Positions 38,740-47,781 of a stretch of 64,000 nt of DNA are shown piece by piece. This DNA comes from an uncultured beta proteobacterium (GTDB lineage: Bacteria > Pseudomonadota > Gammaproteobacteria > Burkholderiales > Burkholderiaceae_C): positions 23,610 to 87,609 of the forward strand of contig CAIKLM010000155.1 in assembly GCA_903828235.1 (NCBI GenBank), read 5' to 3'. Each line of letters starts with the position of its first letter. Within the stretch, counting starts at the first letter, position 1. The notes below the pieces were generated by a model that saw only the letters and a list, made by a program, of their open reading frames with translations, was not told the origin of the DNA and searched no databases. The position numbers and the translations under genes are program-made.

Positions 38740-40470
38740 ATGAACACCATCTACATGGACTTCGACCTGGTCGTCATCGGCGGAGGCACCGGCGGCCCCA
38801 TGGCTGCCGTGAAAGCCAAAGAGGCCAACAAGAATTTGCGCGTCCTGCTCATCGACAAGGCCAACGTCAAGCGCAGCGGCGCGATCAGCATGGGCATGGA
38901 CGGCCTGAACAACGCCGTCATCCCGGGCCACGCCACACCAGAACAGTACGTCAAGGAGATCACCGTCGCCAATGACGGCATCGTCGACCAGGAAGCGGTG
39001 ATGGCCTACGCCAGCGGCAGCTTCGACATGATCCAGGAACTGGACCGCTGGGGCGTCAAGTTCGAGAAGGACGAGACCGGGGACTACAGCGTGCGAAAGG
39101 TGCACCACTTGGGCGCCTATGTGTTGCCCATGCCGGAGGGGCATCACATGAAGAAGATTCTCTACCGCCAGCTCAAGCGTGCGCGGGTGGAGATCACCAA
39201 CCGCGTCGTCGTCACGCGCGTGCTGACGGGCCCCAGCGGAGAGGTGTCTGCCGTGATGGGCTTCGATTGCCGTACCGCGGAACTGGTCGTGATCCGTACC
39301 AAGGCGGCAGTGATCAGCACGGGCGCAGCGGGGCGCCTCGGCCTACCCGCCTCGGGCTACCTGATGGGCACCTACGAAAACCCCACCAACTGCGGCGACG
39401 GCCACGCCATGGCCTTCCATGCCGGTGCCGACCTGGCCAACCTGGAGTGCTTCCAGATCAACCCATTGATCAAGGACTACAACGGCCCAGCCTGCGCCTA
39501 CGTCACGGGCCCGTTGGGGGGATACACGGCCAACTCCAAAGGGGACCGCTTCATCGAGTGCGATTACTGGAGCGGCCAAATGATGCAGGAGTTCTACAAC
39601 GAACTGCTCAGCGGCAACGGCCCGGTCTTCCTGAAGCTCGACCATCTGGCTGAAGAGACCATCCAGGAGATCGAGACCATCCTGCACAGCAACGAGCGCC
39701 CGAGCCGCGGCCGCTTTCATGAAGGCCGCGGCACCAACTACCGCAAGCAGATGATCGAGATGCACATCTCCGAGATCGGTTTCTGCAGCGGCCATAGCGC
39801 CTCAGGCATTCACGTCAACGCTCGCGGCGAGACGTCCGTCAAGGGCCTGTACGCGGCGGGTGACTGCGCCAGCGTGCCCCACAACTACATGTTGGGTGCC
39901 TTTGTCTACGGCAAGCTGTGTGGCGAGAACGCCGCAGCATATTGCGCCGAGGTCGGCCAGACGGCCCACGACGACGAGGCCGAAGCCGCAGAAGCGGCAC
40001 GCATCCTGGCCCCGCTGCAGCGCAGCGGCGGGCTCACGCCGTACCAGATCGAATACAAGACGCGCCGGCTGGTCAATGACTACCTGCAACCGCCCAAGAT
40101 CACCAGCAAGTACCTGATCGGGCTGCGGCGCTTCGCCGAGATCCGCGAAGACCTGCAGGCGATGTCGGCAGCTGATCCGCATGAGCTGATGCGCGCCATG
40201 GAAGCGCACTCCATCCTTGATTGCGCCGAGATGGCGGCGCGCGCTTCGCTGTTCCGCACCGAGAGCCGCTGGGGCCTGTACCACCACTTCGTGGACCACC
40301 CCGAGCGCGACGACGCCAACTGGTTCTGCCACTCGCTGCTGAGCCGTGACGAAACCGGCCAGATGGCGCTGCGCAAGAAGGCCATTGAGCCCTACATCGT
40401 GCCCGTCGACGACGAAGAGCGTACCGCTTACCAGCGGCTGCGCGTGGCGCCGTCGGCCGAAGCCGCCTGA
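38740..40470 (+). CDS. AprA-like FAD flavoprotein (fumarate reductase / APS reductase alpha superfamily)
   Basis: A 576-residue flavoprotein. The FAD loop is FDLVVIGGGTGGPMAAVKAKE (residues 8-28), followed by LLIDKANVKRSGAISMGMDGLN, which resembles the EKAN-x-xRSGAV segment of dissimilatory adenylylsulfate reductase AprA. Later come YLMGTYENPTNCGDGHAMAFHAGADLANLE, FCSGHSASGIHVNARGETSVKGLYAAGDCASV (FAD) and a helical C-terminal domain. A mini-ferredoxin resembling AprB follows directly, so the two probably form a heterodimer. Real AprA is about 80 residues longer and part of sulfate reduction or sulfur oxidation; no sat, qmo or dsr genes are present. The substrate is unknown; cytoplasmic. Confidence 0.85.
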   Translation: MNTIYMDFDLVVIGGGTGGPMAAVKAKEANKNLRVLLIDKANVKRSGAISMGMDGLNNAVIPGHATPEQYVKEITVANDGIVDQEAVMAYASGSFDMIQELDRWGVKFEKDETGDYSVRKVHHLGAYVLPMPEGHHMKKILYRQLKRARVEITNRVVVTRVLTGPSGEVSAVMGFDCRTAELVVIRTKAAVISTGAAGRLGLPASGYLMGTYENPTNCGDGHAMAFHAGADLANLECFQINPLIKDYNGPACAYVTGPLGGYTANSKGDRFIECDYWSGQMMQEFYNELLSGNGPVFLKLDHLAEETIQEIETILHSNERPSRGRFHEGRGTNYRKQMIEMHISEIGFCSGHSASGIHVNARGETSVKGLYAAGDCASVPHNYMLGAFVYGKLCGENAAAYCAEVGQTAHDDEAEAAEAARILAPLQRSGGLTPYQIEYKTRRLVNDYLQPPKITSKYLIGLRRFAEIREDLQAMSAADPHELMRAMEAHSILDCAEMAARASLFRTESRWGLYHHFVDHPERDDANWFCHSLLSRDETGQMALRKKAIEPYIVPVDDEERTAYQRLRVAPSAEAA

Positions 40471-40514
40471 CTGTCAGCACCGGCCGCTGTTCACCCCCAA
40501 TTCTGGAGAAGCCC

Positions 40515-40748
40515 ATGCCACTCGCCACCACCTTGACCCAGGTACCCGTGCGCGTTGACGCCGACAAGTGCATTGCCGACAAGGGTTGCACCGTCTGCGT
40601 TGATGTCTGCCCGCTGGACGTGCTGGCCATCGACCTGACCAGCAAGAAGGCCTACATGAAGTTCGACGAATGCTGGTACTGCATGCCCTGCGAACAGGAC
40701 TGCCCCACCGGCGCCGTGTCGGTGGACATTCCCTACCTGCTGCGCTGA
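40515..40748 (+). CDS. AprB-like 2x[4Fe-4S] ferredoxin subunit
   Basis: A 77-residue protein, essentially the ferredoxin part of AprB without its C-terminal tail. Two cluster motifs are visible: C-x5-C-x2-C-x3-CP (CIADKGCTVCVDVCP, the wider first spacing seen in AprB) and CWYCMPCEQDCP. The sequence KAYMKFDECWYCMPCEQDCPTGAVSVDIPYLL parallels AprB. It should sit on the flavoprotein and pass electrons to or from FAD. The gene is 44 bases behind the flavoprotein gene and 11 before the HEAT-repeat gene. Confidence 0.88.
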   Translation: MPLATTLTQVPVRVDADKCIADKGCTVCVDVCPLDVLAIDLTSKKAYMKFDECWYCMPCEQDCPTGAVSVDIPYLLR

Positions 40749-40759
40749 CGGGGCCCGCC

Positions 40760-41728
40760 ATGACTGCGCCTTCTGCAATGGCCCTGCGTTTGGCCGACCC
40801 TGACGCCACCGTGCGGCGTTTGGCTGTGATGGACCTGCCCTACAGCGACGAGGACGACACCGTTCCCTTGTTGCTGCCCTGTCTGGCCGACAGCGACGCT
40901 CTGGTGCGCATCGAAGCCATCAAGGCCCTCGAGGGCATCGAAGAGCCCGAGGTGGTCAAGGCGCTGGCTCCCATGTTGTTGGATGCCGATACCGAGGTTC
41001 GCAAGGCCGCCGGCACGGTGTTGGCTGAACTGAAGGAGACTGCGTCGGCCGCGCCACTGCTGCCCCTGCTAACGGGCCAACCGCCCGCGGTGCGCGCGCT
41101 GGCCCTGCATGCGGTGCGGGCACTACGCGCCCCTGCGGCCTTTGACCCAGCCCTGCAGTCGCTGCGCGACCCCGATGCCAGCGTGCGCCGTGAGGCCGTT
41201 GGCGTGCTGGGCTACTTGAAAGACCCGGCGGCCATCGGCGAGTTGGCCGAAGTGGCGGCCAACGACCCCGAAGCCGAGGTGCGCCGCATCGCCGTTGGCG
41301 CGCTGGGCTACGCCAGCAGCGTCAGCGTCCTCCCAGCGCTGACGCGGGCGCTGGCCGACGGCGCCTGGATGGTGCGCGAAGAAGCCGCGCAGACCATCGG
41401 CAAGCTGCGCTTGTCACTGGCCATTGCCGACCTGGTTCGCGCCATGCAGGACGACTACTGGCAGGTGCGCGTGAAGGCCGCGCGCAGCCTGGGCCTGCTG
41501 AAGGCCGAGGCCGGCTTGCCCAGCCTGGTGGACTCGCTCACGCACACCATCAGCAACCTGCGCAAGGAAGCCGTGATCGCGTTGGGCGAAATCGGCGACA
41601 CGCGCGCCATCGCACCGCTGGAAGCCGCGCTCGGCGACGGCGATCCGGATGTGCGCAAGCTCGCACGCCTGGCGCTCACGGCCATCGGCCTGGCGCAGAA
41701 GGCCCGGCAACCGGGAGGCGCCGCATGA
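40760..41728 (+). CDS. HEAT-repeat (PBS-lyase-like) protein
   Basis: A 322-residue all-helical repeat protein with about nine HEAT units of roughly 31 residues. Each unit has a D-x-x-VR-x-x-A signature ([66 protein letters not shown]). Such proteins act as scaffolds or assembly factors, and PBS-lyase relatives handle bilin attachment. Inside a flavoprotein-ferredoxin operon it may help assemble or hold the redox complex; that is inference. The stop overlaps the next ferredoxin start (ATGA). Confidence 0.88.
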   Translation: MTAPSAMALRLADPDATVRRLAVMDLPYSDEDDTVPLLLPCLADSDALVRIEAIKALEGIEEPEVVKALAPMLLDADTEVRKAAGTVLAELKETASAAPLLPLLTGQPPAVRALALHAVRALRAPAAFDPALQSLRDPDASVRREAVGVLGYLKDPAAIGELAEVAANDPEAEVRRIAVGALGYASSVSVLPALTRALADGAWMVREEAAQTIGKLRLSLAIADLVRAMQDDYWQVRVKAARSLGLLKAEAGLPSLVDSLTHTISNLRKEAVIALGEIGDTRAIAPLEAALGDGDPDVRKLARLALTAIGLAQKARQPGGAA

Positions 41729-42057
41729 CCTTCGTCGTCACCGAAGCCTGCATCCGCTGCAAGTACACCGACTGCGTCAGTGTCTGCCCGGTGGACTGCT
41801 TCCACGAGGGCCCCAACTTTCTGGTCATCGACCCCGAGGAATGCATCGACTGTGCCGTCTGCGTGCCCGAGTGTCCGGTAAGTGCCATCGTGGCAGATAC
41901 CGACGTGCCCGCCGACCAGCAGGCCTTCATCGAGATCAATTCGCGCTATGCCGCCACCTGGCCCGTCATCAGCCAGGCGGGCACGCCGCTGCCAGACGCC
42001 GAGCAGTGGGCTGACGCCAAAGGAAAGCTGCAGTACCTGTTGGAGGTGCACACCTAG
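41725..42057 (+). CDS. FdxA-type 7Fe ferredoxin
   Basis: A 110-residue ferredoxin very close to Fdx[48 protein letters not shown] gives the [3Fe-4S] and [4Fe-4S] ligands, followed by the typical C-terminal tail ([16 protein letters not shown]). It would shuttle electrons between the ferredoxin-NADP reductase encoded at 47751 and the flavoprotein pair. It overlaps the HEAT-repeat gene by four bases. This is an extra, cluster-dedicated copy, presumably besides a housekeeping fdxA elsewhere. Confidence 0.93.
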   Translation: MTFVVTEACIRCKYTDCVSVCPVDCFHEGPNFLVIDPEECIDCAVCVPECPVSAIVADTDVPADQQAFIEINSRYAATWPVISQAGTPLPDAEQWADAKGKLQYLLEVHT

Positions 42058-42202
42058 CCAGCCTACCTGACCCCCAGCATTACAGCCTAGACAGCGGCGT
42101 TGACCGACGCCGCGCAGACCACCTCAGGTGGCACCCGTCCTGGCCCTGATGGAGACGAACACATTTCCCGCCTGCCCAGCCCATCGCACGGAGAACCTGT
42201 TC

Positions 42203-43627
42203 ATGAACCACACCATCTTGAGCCACAGCGCCGCCCTGATGCTGACCGTCGCCCTGACACTGCCCGCCTGGGCACGCCAGGAGGTAGTCATCGGTATTGG
42301 CACCCAGAACACCACCACCAACACCGTGACCGGTGGTGTGGTGCTGAAAGAGCTGAAGCTGATCGAGAAGCACCTGCCCAAGACAGGCAAGTACAAGGAC
42401 ATCAACTTCAAGCTGGATTGGCAGAACTTCACCAGCGGACCGCCCATCACCAACGGCATGATGGCCAAGAAGCTGCACATCGGCATGATGGGTGATTACC
42501 CGCTGCTGGTGAACGGCGCCACGGGTCAAAGCCAGCCCGGCAACGAAACGCAGCTGGTGGCCATCATTGCCTACAACGCCTTCGGCTCGGGCAACGGCCT
42601 GGTGGTCCACAAGGACTCGCCCTACTTCGAGCTGGCAGACCTGAAGGGCAAGAACGTTTCGGTGCCCTTCGGCTCAGCAGCGCACGGCATGCTGCTGCAG
42701 GCGATGCAGTCACGTGGATGGCCTGAGAACTTCTGGAACCTGTCCAGCCAGAGCCCTGAAGTGGGTACCACCAACCTGCAGGAAAAGAAGATCGACGGGC
42801 ACGCCAACTTCGTGCCCTTTGCCGACCTTCTGCCCTACCGCGGCTTCGCCCGCAAGATCTTCGACGGCGCAGAAACCAAGGTGCCCACCTTCCACGGCGT
42901 CGTGGTGCGCAAGGATTTCGCGACCGAGTACCCCGAGGTGGTGGTGGCCTACATCCGGGCGCTGATGGAAGCCAACGCCTGGGTGCGCAGCAACCCCACC
43001 GCCGCCGCCGCCAAGATCGAGGAGTGGACCAAGATCGAGAAGGAGGTGGCCTACCTCTACCTGGGCCCGGGCGGCATCCACACGCTGGACCCCAGCATCA
43101 AGCCGCGTTGGCTGGACACCATCAAGATCGGCCATGAGGTGCTGACCCGGCTGAACCGTGTCAAGCCCCTGGACATCAACGCCTGGGTCAACGAGACCTT
43201 TGTGCGCCAAGCGTTTGCCGCCGTGAAGCAAGACTACGACGCCCAGAAGCAGACGCTCGCCAACTACGACATCACAGGCACCGACCCGCTGTGCAAGACC
43301 GCTGTCACCCGGCCCAAAGAGGCCGGCGAGGTCTGGGCCGAGGGCGTTGCCATCCAGCCGCACGCCTCGACGCTGTGCACACTGGCAGCCATCGGCAAGC
43401 TGCAGGCGTCCGGAAAGAAGTTGCGCGTGGCCTATGTGTACGACAAGGCCCTGGGCATCAAGGTGTTTGCCGACAAGGCGTTTTATGCAGCGAACGCGGC
43501 CGACCCCAAGAAGCCAGTCATCGTGCCATTTCTGTTGAAGAAGGACGCCGAGGCACACGCAACCAGCATCGGCGGCAAGCTGGTGGGCTACGCCGAGGCC
43601 GTGGCCCTGGCGACAGTGCCTTTCTGA
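42203..43627 (+). CDS. NitT/TauT-type substrate-binding protein with NosL-like C-terminal extension
   Basis: A 474-residue exported protein from ATG 42203 with a signal peptide (SHSAALMLTVALTLPAWA). Residues about 27-350 are a NitT/TauT-type receptor (VVIGIGTQNTTTNTVTGG, GPPITNGMMAKKLHIGMMGDYPLLV, FELADLKGKNVSVPFGSAAHGM). Usual receptors stop near 330. Here about 114 further residues follow (361-474); their end, VPFLLKKDAEAHATSIGGKL plus VGYAEA, resembles the C-terminus of NosL copper-binding proteins. Cysteines at 364 and 392 lie in the extension. The permease gene follows after 18 bases. The ligand is unknown. Confidence 0.8.
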   Translation: MNHTILSHSAALMLTVALTLPAWARQEVVIGIGTQNTTTNTVTGGVVLKELKLIEKHLPKTGKYKDINFKLDWQNFTSGPPITNGMMAKKLHIGMMGDYPLLVNGATGQSQPGNETQLVAIIAYNAFGSGNGLVVHKDSPYFELADLKGKNVSVPFGSAAHGMLLQAMQSRGWPENFWNLSSQSPEVGTTNLQEKKIDGHANFVPFADLLPYRGFARKIFDGAETKVPTFHGVVVRKDFATEYPEVVVAYIRALMEANAWVRSNPTAAAAKIEEWTKIEKEVAYLYLGPGGIHTLDPSIKPRWLDTIKIGHEVLTRLNRVKPLDINAWVNETFVRQAFAAVKQDYDAQKQTLANYDITGTDPLCKTAVTRPKEAGEVWAEGVAIQPHASTLCTLAAIGKLQASGKKLRVAYVYDKALGIKVFADKAFYAANAADPKKPVIVPFLLKKDAEAHATSIGGKLVGYAEAVALATVPF

Positions 43628-43645
43628 CCCGACGGGTAGGCTTCC

Positions 43646-44650
43646 ATGAGCACCTCGCCCTTGCGCCCCTTGTCGGTTGACGCGAGTGCGGCCGACCCTG
43701 TGCCGGCGCCTTCGGCGGCTGACGCTTCGGATCTGCCGCATGCACCAAAGGCAGCGGCTGTCATCGCCTTGGCGCCGGTGCAGGCTGCGGAGACGGCAGC
43801 ACGGCCTGGCATCGCGCATCAGGGCGCGACCAGGGCGCGCGGGGCACAGCTGCGCGCGTGGCTGATGCAGCATGGGGTTGGCAGCCTGCTGGGCGCCTGC
43901 TCCTTGCTGGCCATGGTGCTGTTCTGGCACCTGGCTACGACCTACCGCTGGGACTTCTACATCCGCTTCACCAACCTGCCCACGCCGATGGAAGTGGCGA
44001 CACAGTTGGGCAAGGCGATGGACAACACCAAGTTCATCACCAACGTGGGCATGAGCCTGCGGCGCATCGCCATCGGCTTTGCAGTGGCCACGGTGCTGGG
44101 GGTCGGCTTGGGCCTGCTCATCGGCCGGTACCGTTTGCTGCGCCAGCTCATGTTTCCAGCCATCGAGGCGCTGCGCCCGATTCCTGCCATTGCCTGGGTG
44201 CCCATCTCCATCATGCTGTGGCCCGACAACGAGGTGAGCATTATCTTCATCACCTTCATCGGTGCGTTCTTCCCAATCCTGCTGAACACCGTGTCAGGGG
44301 TGCAGGCGGTGGATGCGGTGCTGCTGCGAGCCGGCCAGTGCCTCGGTGCCCGTGAACCGCAGCTGATGTCGCAAGTGGTGCTGCCCGGCGCTGCGCCGCA
44401 GGTGTTCACCGGCCTGGCGGTGGGCATGGGTGTGGCCTGGGTGTCGCTGATCGCTGCCGAGATGATCTCCGGCCAGTTCGGCGTGGGCTACTTCACCTGG
44501 GAGGCCTACTCCCTGATCTCTTACGCCGACATCGTGCTGGGCATGATCACCATCGGCGTGCTGGGCCTGGGTTGCAGCTGGCTGATCCGGGCAGCCGGCC
44601 GCTGGTGCATGCCCTGGCTCGTCTACAGCAAACCTGGAGGCCAACCATGA
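43646..44650 (+). CDS. ABC transporter permease, SsuC/TauC type
   Basis: A 334-residue inner-membrane protein. A long hydrophilic alanine-rich N-terminus (about 75 residues) precedes six or so membrane segments. The BPD_transp_1 fold is seen in GMSLRRIAIGFAVATVLGVGLGLLIGRY and IEALRPIPAIAWVPISIMLWPDNEVSIIFI. The EAA coupling loop reads GAREPQLMSQVVLPGAAPQVFTGLAVG. The extended N-terminus is unusual for SsuC/TauC. The gene overlaps the ATPase gene by four bases. Confidence 0.92.
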   Translation: MSTSPLRPLSVDASAADPVPAPSAADASDLPHAPKAAAVIALAPVQAAETAARPGIAHQGATRARGAQLRAWLMQHGVGSLLGACSLLAMVLFWHLATTYRWDFYIRFTNLPTPMEVATQLGKAMDNTKFITNVGMSLRRIAIGFAVATVLGVGLGLLIGRYRLLRQLMFPAIEALRPIPAIAWVPISIMLWPDNEVSIIFITFIGAFFPILLNTVSGVQAVDAVLLRAGQCLGAREPQLMSQVVLPGAAPQVFTGLAVGMGVAWVSLIAAEMISGQFGVGYFTWEAYSLISYADIVLGMITIGVLGLGCSWLIRAAGRWCMPWLVYSKPGGQP

Positions 44651-45552
44651 ACAGCGCCTTGAAATCGCCGGCGCATGCCAGCGACCTCAACAGCAAACCC
44701 GCCCATCGCGGAGAGATTGAGCTGAAGAACCTGTCGATGTCTTTCGGACAGGGTGCCAGCCAAGTGGTGGCTGTCAAGGGCGTGAACCTCACCGTCGCAC
44801 CGGGCGAGTTCGTCTCGATCATCGGCCCCTCGGGTTGCGGCAAGAGCACGCTGTTGAACGTGGTGGCCGGGTTCACGCCGCCCACCGAAGGTCAGGCCTT
44901 GCTGGACGGCGTGCCCATCACCGGGCCCGGGCCCGGACGCGGCGTCGTGTTCCAGCAGTACTCGCTGTTCCCGTGGATGAGCGTGCGCAAGAACGTCGAG
45001 TTCGGGCTCAAGATGCAGGGCGTGGCGGCCAACAAGCGCGAAACCACGGCGCGCACGCTGCTCGGCCTGGCGGGCCTGCTGGCCTTTGAAAACCACTACC
45101 CCGACCAGCTCTCAGGTGGCATGAAGCAGCGCGTGGGCATCGTGCGTGCGTTAGCCACCAGCCCGCAGGTGATGCTGATGGATGAGCCCTTCGGCGCGCT
45201 GGACGCCCAGACCCGCGTGGTGATGCAGCAGATCCTGACCAACATGTGGCAGAAGTTTCGCCTGTCGGTGCTGTTCATCACCCACGACATCGAAGAAGCC
45301 ATCTTCCTGAGCGACCGCGTGTTCGTGATGACCGCCCGCCCCGGTCGCATCAAGGCCGAGTTGCCCATCCCGCTGCCGCGCCCGCGCACCGCCGAGATGA
45401 TGTCCTCGGTCGAGTTCATCCAGATCCTGCACAAGCTGCGCAACCTGATCCGCGAGGAGAGCCTGGCGGCCATGGGCCATGAGCTGGACGCTGGCGGGCT
45501 GGAGGGTTTTGCGACCGAGGTCGGCCCCTCTGGTGTGCAGCAGCTGGTGTAG
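44647..45552 (+). CDS. ABC transporter ATP-binding protein, SsuB/TauB type
   Basis: A 301-residue ATPase with Walker A GPSGCGKST, Q-loop FQQYSLFPWMS, signature LSGGMKQRVGI, Walker B VMLMDEPFGALDA and H-loop ITHDIEEA. It is the only ATPase in module A, although two permeases and two binding proteins are encoded. It therefore either serves two importers or drives one importer with a heterodimeric membrane part. A C-terminal extension of about 40 residues follows the usual end. Confidence 0.95.
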   Translation: MNSALKSPAHASDLNSKPAHRGEIELKNLSMSFGQGASQVVAVKGVNLTVAPGEFVSIIGPSGCGKSTLLNVVAGFTPPTEGQALLDGVPITGPGPGRGVVFQQYSLFPWMSVRKNVEFGLKMQGVAANKRETTARTLLGLAGLLAFENHYPDQLSGGMKQRVGIVRALATSPQVMLMDEPFGALDAQTRVVMQQILTNMWQKFRLSVLFITHDIEEAIFLSDRVFVMTARPGRIKAELPIPLPRPRTAEMMSSVEFIQILHKLRNLIREESLAAMGHELDAGGLEGFATEVGPSGVQQLV

Positions 45553-45627
45553 CCCGTGACTGACTTGTGCAGCCCCCGCACTTCGATTTCCGACCCGCTT
45601 CAACCCCAGATCTTGAAGGAGACCCAA

Positions 45628-46611
45628 ATGCTGACGTTCCAACGACGACTGTTGTCAGCCGTCATTTGCCTTACCGCTTTGGGTCTGTGCCCAACCGTCA
45701 TGGCGCAAGAGAAGCTCACTCTGGCACAGAACCAATCACCGATTTCCGGCGTGGCCATCGTGGCCAAGCAGAAGAAGTTCTTCGAGAAACATGGCCTGGA
45801 CGTGACGGTGGCCAACTTCACCACCGGCAAGCAGTGCCTGGACACCGTGGTGGGTGGTGGCGCCGACATTGCGACCACTGCCGAGGCGCCAACGACGGCC
45901 GCCGCCATGTCTGGCCAGAAGATCGCCTTCCTGGCACGCATCAACCACTCGGACCTGAAGACGCTCACGGCCGCCTCCGCGGGCATCAAGTCGGCCCAGG
46001 ACCTGAAAGGCAAGCGCCTGGCTTACACCGCCGGCACCGGTGGCGAGGTCTACAGCCTGGCGCTGCTGAAGAAGGCTGGCCTTGGCAAAGACGATGTGCA
46101 ACTGATCAACCTGCGACCGCAGGACATGGTGAACGCGATGGCCAGCGGCAGCATCGACGCCTACAACACGTGGGAGCCGCATATCACCAACGGCAAGAAG
46201 ACGCTGGGCGCAAAGGTGGCTGAGATCGACACCCGCGGCGTGTATGCCGAGACCTTCAACATCGTGGTGATGCAGGACCTGCTGACCAAGCGCAGGCCGG
46301 CTGTCCAGTCTTTCCTGAGAGCACTGATCGAGGCTGAGGAGTGGATCAAGGCCAACCGCGAAGAGAGCATCGGCATCATTGCCGACTTCGTGGCCATGAA
46401 GCGCGAGGACTTGGCTGCGGTGTATGACAACTTCGTCTACGACGTGGTCCTGGATGACCGAACCTTGAATGTGCTGAACCAGCACGCCGCATGGCGGCTG
46501 TCCAGCGGCAACGCGCCCACTGGCGCCACGATGCCTGACTTCCGGAAGGTGATCGTTGCCGAGCCGCTCAAGAGCATTGCGCCGACGCGCGTGAAGCTGG
46601 CCGGTCTGTGA
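45628..46611 (+). CDS. NitT/TauT-type substrate-binding protein (second of module A)
   Basis: A 327-residue exported receptor from ATG 45628, with signal peptide MLTFQRRLLSAVICLTALGLCPTVMAQ. Typical SsuA/TauA features are KQKKFFEKHGLDVTVANFTTGKQCLDTVVGGGADIATTAEAPT and SAQDLKGKRLAYTAGTGGEVYSLALLKKAGL. It lacks the extension of the first receptor. It overlaps the following permease gene, suggesting a dedicated receptor-permease pair that borrows the ATPase encoded upstream. Confidence 0.92.
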   Translation: MLTFQRRLLSAVICLTALGLCPTVMAQEKLTLAQNQSPISGVAIVAKQKKFFEKHGLDVTVANFTTGKQCLDTVVGGGADIATTAEAPTTAAAMSGQKIAFLARINHSDLKTLTAASAGIKSAQDLKGKRLAYTAGTGGEVYSLALLKKAGLGKDDVQLINLRPQDMVNAMASGSIDAYNTWEPHITNGKKTLGAKVAEIDTRGVYAETFNIVVMQDLLTKRRPAVQSFLRALIEAEEWIKANREESIGIIADFVAMKREDLAAVYDNFVYDVVLDDRTLNVLNQHAAWRLSSGNAPTGATMPDFRKVIVAEPLKSIAPTRVKLAGL

Positions 46612-47384
46612 GTTCGACGATGGCTTCGGCGAAGCCCGACGCACCACGTCTGGCGGCTTGGCTTTCGCTGCCGCTCTTCTTCATGGTGTGGCAGCTGGTG
46701 TCGATGTCGGGCTGGGTCAATGCCAGCCTCTTTCCACCGCCGACCGCGGTGCTGAAGGCCCTGTGGACCTGGCTCACCGACGGCCCATTGCTGCGCGACC
46801 TGGGCATGAGCGTGTCGCGCATCGTCATCGGCTTCATGGCCGGTGCCCTGGTGGGCATCGCCACCGGTGTGCTGACGGGCTCCACACCCTTGGCGGCCGG
46901 GTTGCTGGCACCGGTGTTCCAGTTGCTGCGGCCGATTCCGCCCATCGCCTTTGTTCCTTTGGTGATCCTGTGGTTCGGACTGTCTGAGTGGGGCAAGTGG
47001 TTTCTGGTGTTCTGGGGCGTGTTCTTCACGGTCTGGGTGTCCACACACCTGGGCATCCAGCGGGTCGACCCGATCTGGCTGCGGGCCTCGCAATGCCTGG
47101 GTGCACCGCGCCGGGCGCAGTTGCTTCAGGTGATGCTGCCGGCGGCGCTGCCCACGGTACTGGTCGGGTTGCGCACGGCCGTGGGTGTCTCGTTCTACAC
47201 GCTGGTGGCAGCGGAGCTGGCAGGCACCTTCTCGGGTGTGGCTTACCGCATCGAGATTGCTCACCAGAACATGCAGACGGCCCAGATGATGGGCGGGCTG
47301 CTGGTGCTTGGCGCCTTGTCTTCGCTGGCCGACCGGGGCTTTGCCTGGCTGTCGCGCCGGTGGGTGTGGTGGCAAGGCTCTTGA
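46608..47384 (+). CDS. ABC transporter permease, SsuC/TauC type (second of module A)
   Basis: A 258-residue six-helix permease from GTG 46608, overlapping the receptor gene by four bases. Characteristic stretches are GMSVSRIVIGFMAGALVGIATGVLTG, LRPIPPIAFVPLVILWFGLSEWGKWFLVF and the coupling loop GAPRRAQLLQVMLPAALPTVLVGLRTAVG. Unlike the first permease it has no long hydrophilic N-terminus. No ATPase gene follows; the next genes are redox-related. Confidence 0.92.
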   Translation: MSSTMASAKPDAPRLAAWLSLPLFFMVWQLVSMSGWVNASLFPPPTAVLKALWTWLTDGPLLRDLGMSVSRIVIGFMAGALVGIATGVLTGSTPLAAGLLAPVFQLLRPIPPIAFVPLVILWFGLSEWGKWFLVFWGVFFTVWVSTHLGIQRVDPIWLRASQCLGAPRRAQLLQVMLPAALPTVLVGLRTAVGVSFYTLVAAELAGTFSGVAYRIEIAHQNMQTAQMMGGLLVLGALSSLADRGFAWLSRRWVWWQGS

Positions 47385-47439
47385 GCCTGTAGGCCATGGT
47401 CTGTCAACAAGCACTCGAGCAACTGGGTCTGCCATCGCC

Positions 47440-47781
47440 ATGAGTCCCGCCATCCCCACGGCCATCACCGACCACCGCGCCAGTGGGGTGCTGGAAATTG
47501 CCTGGTCCGACGGCACGCTTAGCCGCCTGGGCCACGGCCTGCTGCGCGAAAGCTGCCGTTGCGCCACCTGCGAGCAGCAACGGCGGCACGGCGCCGGCGT
47601 GCCGCCTTCAGACACCACCCTGCGCGTCGTGTGCATCGAGCCGGTGGGCGAGCAGGCCCTGACCCTTGGCTTCAGCGATGGCCATGACCGCGGCATCTAC
47701 CCCTTTGTCTACCTGCGCCAACTGGGCGCGTCTTGCAGCCAACCTACACCATGTCCCACTCCGGCCTCGAACGTGTATTGA
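47440..47781 (+). CDS. DUF971 (GBBH-like N-terminal) domain protein
   Basis: A 113-residue protein from ATG 47440. The family pattern is LEIAWSDGTLSRLGHGLLRESCRCATC followed by GFSDGHDRGIYPFVYLRQLG. Similar domains bind zinc at the N-terminus of gamma-butyrobetaine hydroxylase and occur next to iron-sulfur assembly and redox genes. It overlaps the start of the reductase gene by about 30 bases. A role in the electron-transfer complex is plausible but unproven. Confidence 0.85.
   Translation: MSPAIPTAITDHRASGVLEIAWSDGTLSRLGHGLLRESCRCATCEQQRRHGAGVPPSDTTLRVVCIEPVGEQALTLGFSDGHDRGIYPFVYLRQLGASCSQPTPCPTPASNVY

Noticed and set aside
38740-40748. Genuine dissimilatory APS reductase (aprAB)
   Set aside because: Flavoprotein and ferredoxin are shorter than AprA/AprB and no sat, qmo, aprM or dsr genes accompany them; called AprAB-like only.
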